Below, in pieces: positions 60,390 to 64,000 of a stretch of 64,000 bases of DNA. The translations under genes and the position numbers were made by a program. Source of the DNA: DATAEE01 sp963725145. Its GTDB lineage: Bacteria > Acidobacteriota > Vicinamibacteria > Vicinamibacterales > 2-12-FULL-66-21. Location: positions 1,550,001 to 1,614,000 of the forward strand of contig CAVRXL010000012.1 in assembly GCA_963725145.1 (NCBI GenBank). Reading direction: 5' to 3'. Numbering within the stretch: the stretch's first letter is position 1; each line of letters opens with the position of its first letter. The notes under the pieces were generated by a model. The model saw nothing but the letters and a program-made list of their open reading frames with translations, did not search any database and was not told the DNA's origin.

Positions 60390-60719
60390 AGACCGTCAAC
60401 AGCCCGGTTTTCTTAGGCACTTCGCGTGAGTCTGATAATGAGTGTTATGTTAACCAATCGACCGGAACGCCTCCCAGGGGTTCCATCGGGTTCCACTGGT
60501 TCGGTGGATTCCGGGTTCGTGGTTCTCGATTTCACGGCCCGAGCCCGCAGTCTGCAGAGTCCTCGCCTCGCTCTGAGCGTCAGGTCCCTCGCCCTGAGCG
60601 TCGAAGTATTCCCTGGGTCCAAGCGTCGAAGTTATTCCCTGGATGCGTCGAGACGTGGATTGCTGTTTGCCGCGTGGAACCGAGAGCCTGGAACCTCTGG
60701 AACCGTTGGAACCTGAGAG
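60390..60719. repeat. Gene-free interval with short direct and inverted repeats
   Basis: 330 bp between lptFG and parB with no plausible gene. Near the left end GGTTCC-type units occur at 60479, 60489 and 60498. Near the right end the inverse GGAACC occurs at 60676, 60690, 60699 and 60708. Between them a 20-21 bp sequence repeats: AGCGTCGAAGTATTCCCTGG at 60597 and a copy with one extra T at 60622, plus a decayed third copy near 60575. A moderately AT-richer stretch lies at 60420-60455. The layout resembles the inverted heptad arrays elsewhere in the window, with longer units. Confidence 0.6.
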
Positions 60720-61541
60720 TCAGTTCTGGGTGCGTAGTTCCCTGATGATGGCCTGGAGCGCCTCGATGATCTCGTCGCGATCCACTCGGGACTTGGAGAA
60801 GCTCAGACGCAGACTGAACGCCTTGGTCGGCGGGCGGTAGGCATACACGAAGGCCTTCGGGCGGCCGGGCTTCGGCTTTGACGTTTCCTTACGGAGCGCC
60901 TCTCGTGTCGTGCCCCCTTCTCGAGCGATCTTTTCGACAAGGGCAGTCATTTTTCTGGGGTCCGACTGCCGAACTATCTGTAGAAGCAACGACTTAGAGG
61001 AAATGTCGGCCAGCCGACAAAGGTTTTTGACCTCCTCGGGCATCTCCTGCAGCGCGAGCGACTCCGAGATCGATGTCCGCGACTTCCCCAGCTTGCGAGC
61101 CAGGTCCTCGTGCGTGTAGCGACAGCGCTCGGCGAGCGCGGCGAGCGCTTCCGACTCCTCGAACGGCGTCAGGTCCTTGCGCTGCAGGTTCTCGACGAGC
61201 GCAATCTCAATCACCTCGGCATCGTCCAGGTCCCGAATGACGACCGGGAGCTCCCGGATGCCGACCTGTACCGCCGCCTGGTAGCGCCGCTCGCCGGCGA
61301 CAATCTGAAACCTCCCGCCCCGCTGCCGGACGATGAGCGGCTCGATGACCCCCTTCTCGACGATCGAGGCCATCAACTCGGAGAGGTCCCCCATCACCTG
61401 CCGCGGCTGGTTTGGATTGGGATCTATCTGATCGATGGGCACGATCCGCCCGACCGGCGATCCGGCGGAGCTTGCGAGCGCGTCGACGTAGTGCTCGTCG
61501 TGCCGCATCCGCACTGTGGCGGGTAGTCCGCGTTTAGACAC
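60720..61541 (-). CDS. parB: Chromosome partitioning protein ParB
   Basis: ParB/Spo0J family DNA-binding protein and CTP switch, 273 residues. The N-terminal domain has IDPNPNQPRQ (box I), the CTP-binding GERRYQAAVQVG (box II) and ALVENLQRKDLTPFEESEA (box III). A helix-turn-helix with LARKLGKSRTSISESLAL follows. The C-terminal dimerisation end is of the short type. It overlaps parA by 8 bp. A single half-matching parS-like sequence lies downstream at about 60666-60681, but no full parS is seen in the window. Confidence 0.94.
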   Translation of the reverse strand: MSKRGLPATVRMRHDEHYVDALASSAGSPVGRIVPIDQIDPNPNQPRQVMGDLSELMASIVEKGVIEPLIVRQRGGRFQIVAGERRYQAAVQVGIRELPVVIRDLDDAEVIEIALVENLQRKDLTPFEESEALAALAERCRYTHEDLARKLGKSRTSISESLALQEMPEEVKNLCRLADISSKSLLLQIVRQSDPRKMTALVEKIAREGGTTREALRKETSKPKPGRPKAFVYAYRPPTKAFSLRLSFSKSRVDRDEIIEALQAIIRELRTQN

Positions 61542-62289
61542 GATCCATGACCTCCTCGCACAGCCGGTAGTACTCCGTCGCGCCGGTGGAGTCGGGGGCG
61601 AACGAGAAGATCGACTCCTTGTAGGCGGGGCTCTCTTCCAGCCGGACGCTCTTGGTAATCACGGTCTTGAAGACCTTCTTGCCGAACACCTTGTCGATCT
61701 GAATGCGAATGTCGCGTGCGAGCGCCGTCCGCTTGTCGTGCATCGTGATGACGACCCCCAGGATCCGCAGGCCGGGATTGGCGCGTGCCCGCACCTTCTC
61801 GATGGTTTCGAGCAGGTCGTCGGTGCCCTCGAGCGCGAAGTACGACGACTGGATCGGGATCAGGAGGTGCGTCGCCGCGACCAGGGCGTTGACCGTCAGC
61901 AGGCCGAGCGTCGGCGGGCAGTCGATGACGATGTGCGTGAATTGCTTGCGGATGGCCTCGATGCGGTCCTTGAGGCGGAAGTGCGAGTCGAGCTCCCCTA
62001 CCAGCTTCGCTTCCAGCTTCGCCAGCGCGATGCGCGAGGGTGCGATGAAGAGGTTCTTCTGGGAGCTCGGCTTGATGACGTCGGTCAGCGCGACGGCGGA
62101 ATCGGCGATCGCGTCGTAAACGCTTCTATCGATCTCGGCGATGTCGAGAAACGACATCGTGCTGTTGGCCTGCGGATCGAGGTCGATGAGAAGAGTCGGC
62201 TTTCCCCGAAGGGCGAGGGCCGCCGCGAGGTTGATGGCGGTAGTGGTCTTCCCTACTCCGCCCTTCTGGTTGGCGATGGCGACGATCAT
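61534..62289 (-). CDS. parA: Chromosome partitioning ATPase ParA (Soj-type)
   Basis: Deviant-Walker ParA ATPase of 251 residues. Walker A is KGGVGKTT at 9-16, and A' and B motifs are LLIDLDPQANSTMSF and HIVIDCPPTLGLLTVNAL. It has no N-terminal DNA-binding domain, as in chromosomal ParA. It is the first gene of the parAB pair and is translationally coupled to parB. No gidA, gidB, dnaA or dnaN is in the window, so the usual oriC context is not demonstrated. Confidence 0.95.
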   Translation of the reverse strand: MIVAIANQKGGVGKTTTAINLAAALALRGKPTLLIDLDPQANSTMSFLDIAEIDRSVYDAIADSAVALTDVIKPSSQKNLFIAPSRIALAKLEAKLVGELDSHFRLKDRIEAIRKQFTHIVIDCPPTLGLLTVNALVAATHLLIPIQSSYFALEGTDDLLETIEKVRARANPGLRILGVVITMHDKRTALARDIRIQIDKVFGKKVFKTVITKSVRLEESPAYKESIFSFAPDSTGATEYYRLCEEVMDRV

Positions 62290-62340
62290 TCGGAAGGGGC
62301 GCCGTCATTCTAGGGGTCGTGGGCAAAAAGTGTCAAGCAA

Positions 62341-62826
62341 CTACATCTTGTATTTTCCAAGCTCATCCGGATCGAGGTTCTCGAGCCACTTCTGGAGCCG
62401 CTCCGCATCCCCCTTCTCGGGCACGAAGTCCACGGTCTTGGCGTTCGCGATGACCGTGTCCTCGACGAAGATCGGGGCGTGCGCCCGGAGCGCCAGCGCG
62501 ATCGCGTCGCTCGGACGCGCGTCGATCGCCACGGTTTCCCCGTCCGTGTCCAGATAGATGAGGGCGTAGAAGGTGTTCTCCCTCAGGTCCGAGACCACGA
62601 TTTTCTGGATGCGCGCCTTGAGGTCCTGGATGACGTTCTTCAGGAGGTCGTGCGTCATGGGCCGCGGCGTCGTCACGTTCTCGATCTGCAGCGCGATCGC
62701 GTTCGCCTCGAACACGCCGACCCAGATGGGAAGCACCCGTTGCCCGTCCTTGTCCCTGAGGATGATGATCGGCATGTTCGTAATGGGGTCGACCATCAGC
62801 CCTTTGATCGTCATTTCGATCTGCAT
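62341..62826 (-). CDS. DUF151 bifunctional nuclease family protein
   Basis: 161 residues of the bifunctional nuclease (BFN/DUF151) family. The conserved LPIWVGVFEANAIALQIENVTTPRPMTHDLLKNVI and IDARPSDAIALALRAHAPIFVEDTVI are present. A UVR-like tail is replaced by a short acidic end. AGGGGGG upstream of the ATG is a good ribosome-binding site. It overlaps the miaB end by 16 bp, an arrangement seen in several Acidobacteriota and Deltaproteobacteria. Its in vivo substrate is not established. Confidence 0.92.
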   Translation of the reverse strand: MQIEMTIKGLMVDPITNMPIIILRDKDGQRVLPIWVGVFEANAIALQIENVTTPRPMTHDLLKNVIQDLKARIQKIVVSDLRENTFYALIYLDTDGETVAIDARPSDAIALALRAHAPIFVEDTVIANAKTVDFVPEKGDAERLQKWLENLDPDELGKYKM

Positions 62827-64000
62827 ACCGCATCCCCCCTGAGGCTGTTCGGCCACCCCTCCGACACCCGTACGTCGATGGTACGCCCGACCCATGCCCG
62901 CTCTCCCGGAAAATTCACGATCGCGTTCCCTGTCGTCCGCCCCGACACTTCCCAGTCCCGCTTGCGACTCACGGCGTCGACCAGCACGGCGACGACCTGT
63001 CCGACGGCTGCCTGGTGAATTTCGGTCTGGATCTGCTTCTGGCGCGACTGCAGCTCGACGATACGCCGCGTCTTGTCCACGTCCGTGACGTCGTCCGGCA
63101 TCCGCCTGGAGGCCAGGGTGTTCGGCCTCGCTGAGTACTTGAACGAGAACATGCTGTGGTACCGAACGGCGTTCACGAGCGACAGCGTCTCCTCGAAATC
63201 GGCCTCCGTTTCGCCGGGGAAGCCAACGATCATATCGGTCGAGAGCGCGATGTTCGGCACCTCCCCGCGCAGGCGTGCGACGAGATCGAGGTACTCCTCC
63301 CTCGTGTGGCGCCGCCGCATGGCGGACAGAATCCGCGTCGAGCCGGACTGCACGGGCAGATGGACGTGCTTGCAGACGTGAGGCAGGTCGCGAATCGCCG
63401 CGATCATCCGCTGCGTGACGTGGCGCGGGTGCGGGCTCGCAAAGCGAATGCGTTCGACACCCTCGACGTCGTTCACGCGCTCGAGGAGCGCCGCGAAATC
63501 GCAGGAAGGATCGTCCGGCGCCTGATAGTGATTCACGATCTGACCGAGCAGGTGGATCTCCTTCCGGCCTCGCGCCGCCGCTTCCCGAACCTCCGCGAGG
63601 ATGTCGGCCACGGGACGCATCCGCTCGTGCCCGCGCGTGAACGGCACCACGCAGAAGGCGCAGAAGTCGTTGCAGCCTTCGATGATCGTGACCCACGCCT
63701 TCAGTGGATCGCTTCGTCGCGCGACGCCGAGAGGGAACGACACGTCGTCGTACGGATTGATGTCGACGACGGGCTCGGCGCGGCTCGCCTGCTCCACGAG
63801 CATCGGCAGGCGCTTCAGGCCCTGCGTGCCTACGATGACGTCGATCGCTGACGAGCGTTCGAGAAGCGCCGTCCCTTCCTGCTGCGCGACGCAGCCCGTG
63901 ACCGCGACCAGCGGGCGGCGACCCCGCTCGTCGCCGTTCGCGCGGATCTCGCCGAGGCGGGTGTAGAGCTTGTCCTCCGCGCGCTCGCGCACGCTGCACG
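62811..64000 (-). CDS. miaB: tRNA-2-methylthio-N6-dimethylallyladenosine synthase MiaB, 5' truncated
   Basis: Radical-SAM methylthiotransferase that modifies A37 of tRNAs. The visible 396 residues start within the N-terminal MTTase domain, at the CSVRERAEDKLYTRLG motif with one auxiliary cluster cysteine; about 50 residues are cut by the right edge. VAVTGCVAQQEG carries the third auxiliary Cys. The radical SAM motif is EGCNDFCAFCVVPFTRG (CxxxCxxC). HLPVQSGSTRILSAMRR and GFPGETEADFEETLSLV follow, with a TRAM domain at the C-terminus. Motifs agree with MiaB rather than RimO or MtaB. Confidence 0.95.
   Translation of the reverse strand, partial: CSVRERAEDKLYTRLGEIRANGDERGRRPLVAVTGCVAQQEGTALLERSSAIDVIVGTQGLKRLPMLVEQASRAEPVVDINPYDDVSFPLGVARRSDPLKAWVTIIEGCNDFCAFCVVPFTRGHERMRPVADILAEVREAAARGRKEIHLLGQIVNHYQAPDDPSCDFAALLERVNDVEGVERIRFASPHPRHVTQRMIAAIRDLPHVCKHVHLPVQSGSTRILSAMRRRHTREEYLDLVARLRGEVPNIALSTDMIVGFPGETEADFEETLSLVNAVRYHSMFSFKYSARPNTLASRRMPDDVTDVDKTRRIVELQSRQKQIQTEIHQAAVGQVVAVLVDAVSRKRDWEVSGRTTGNAIVNFPGERAWVGRTIDVRVSEGWPNSLRGDAVCRSK

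Noticed and set aside
60382..60390. Perfect DnaA box TTATCCACA near parAB, suggesting oriC
   Set aside because: Only one box. A given 9-mer is expected about 0.5 times in 64 kb on both strands. No cluster of boxes, no clear AT-rich unwinding region, and no dnaA, dnaN or gid genes are present.
60666..60681. parS-like sequence TTTGCCGCGTGGAACC
   Set aside because: Only 12 of 16 positions fit the parS consensus, and the matching half overlaps the GGAACC repeats, which can explain it.

Overview
The window is GC-rich bacterial chromosome, densely coding, with many GTG starts and ATGA or TAATG start/stop overlaps. It has outer-membrane lipoproteins, a secretin, an LPS-transport permease, an exosortase/PEP-CTERM locus, Tat export and SSS symporters. 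Together these suggest a diderm heterotroph, most likely an acidobacterium of the Vicinamibacteria type. That placement is inferred from gene content, because no rRNA is present.

Layout. 0-10 kb is housekeeping: gcvP (cut by the left edge), a class IV aminotransferase, nnr, tsaE, guaB and secA. 10-15.4 kb holds an M23 peptidase and a four-gene exosortase unit (PEP-CTERM substrate, exosortase, EpsI-like protein, TPR lipoprotein) behind a sigma-54-type promoter. 15.4-22.7 kb holds comM, an MltD-like LysM transglycosylase, a two-gene bacterial microcompartment (BMC) locus (BMC-H shell protein and acylating aldehyde dehydrogenase), a lipoprotein and a soluble lytic transglycosylase. 22.8-35 kb is a type IV pilus / type II secretion-like operon (gspF/pilC, pilB, pilM, pilN, pilO, pilP, secretin, cohesin domain, pseudopilins) with two PKD/Ig-like lipoproteins. 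35-43.7 kb is a cell-wall amino-sugar salvage region: two SSS symporters, a beta-lactamase-fold hydrolase, a GHL10-like glycosidase, a BadF-type MurK-like kinase, a NagB-like deaminase and murQ. 43.7-50.4 kb is a MoxR/DUF58/Bat-type operon. 50.4-57.6 kb holds tldE, a Tat-signal tldD, xerD-type recombinase, a STAS protein, metK and a PHP protein. 57.6-64 kb holds a YtrA-type GntR regulator with an operator, a single-chain LptF-LptG fusion, parB, parA, a DUF151 nuclease and miaB (cut by the right edge).

Three reading frames are broken by single-base shifts: pilP near 28.12 kb, the secretin-cohesin junction near 30.28 kb and an SSS symporter near 38.54 kb. They may be sequencing errors or real decay.

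The least expected signal lies between genes. Five junctions carry arrays of 7-bp tandem repeats. Each array has its own unit sequence and usually about four copies per arm, and they often touch or overlap start and stop codons. One lies inside the leader-coding region of a pseudopilin gene, as an inverted pair. Two REP-like GTAG hairpins also supply the TAG stop codon of the gene they follow.
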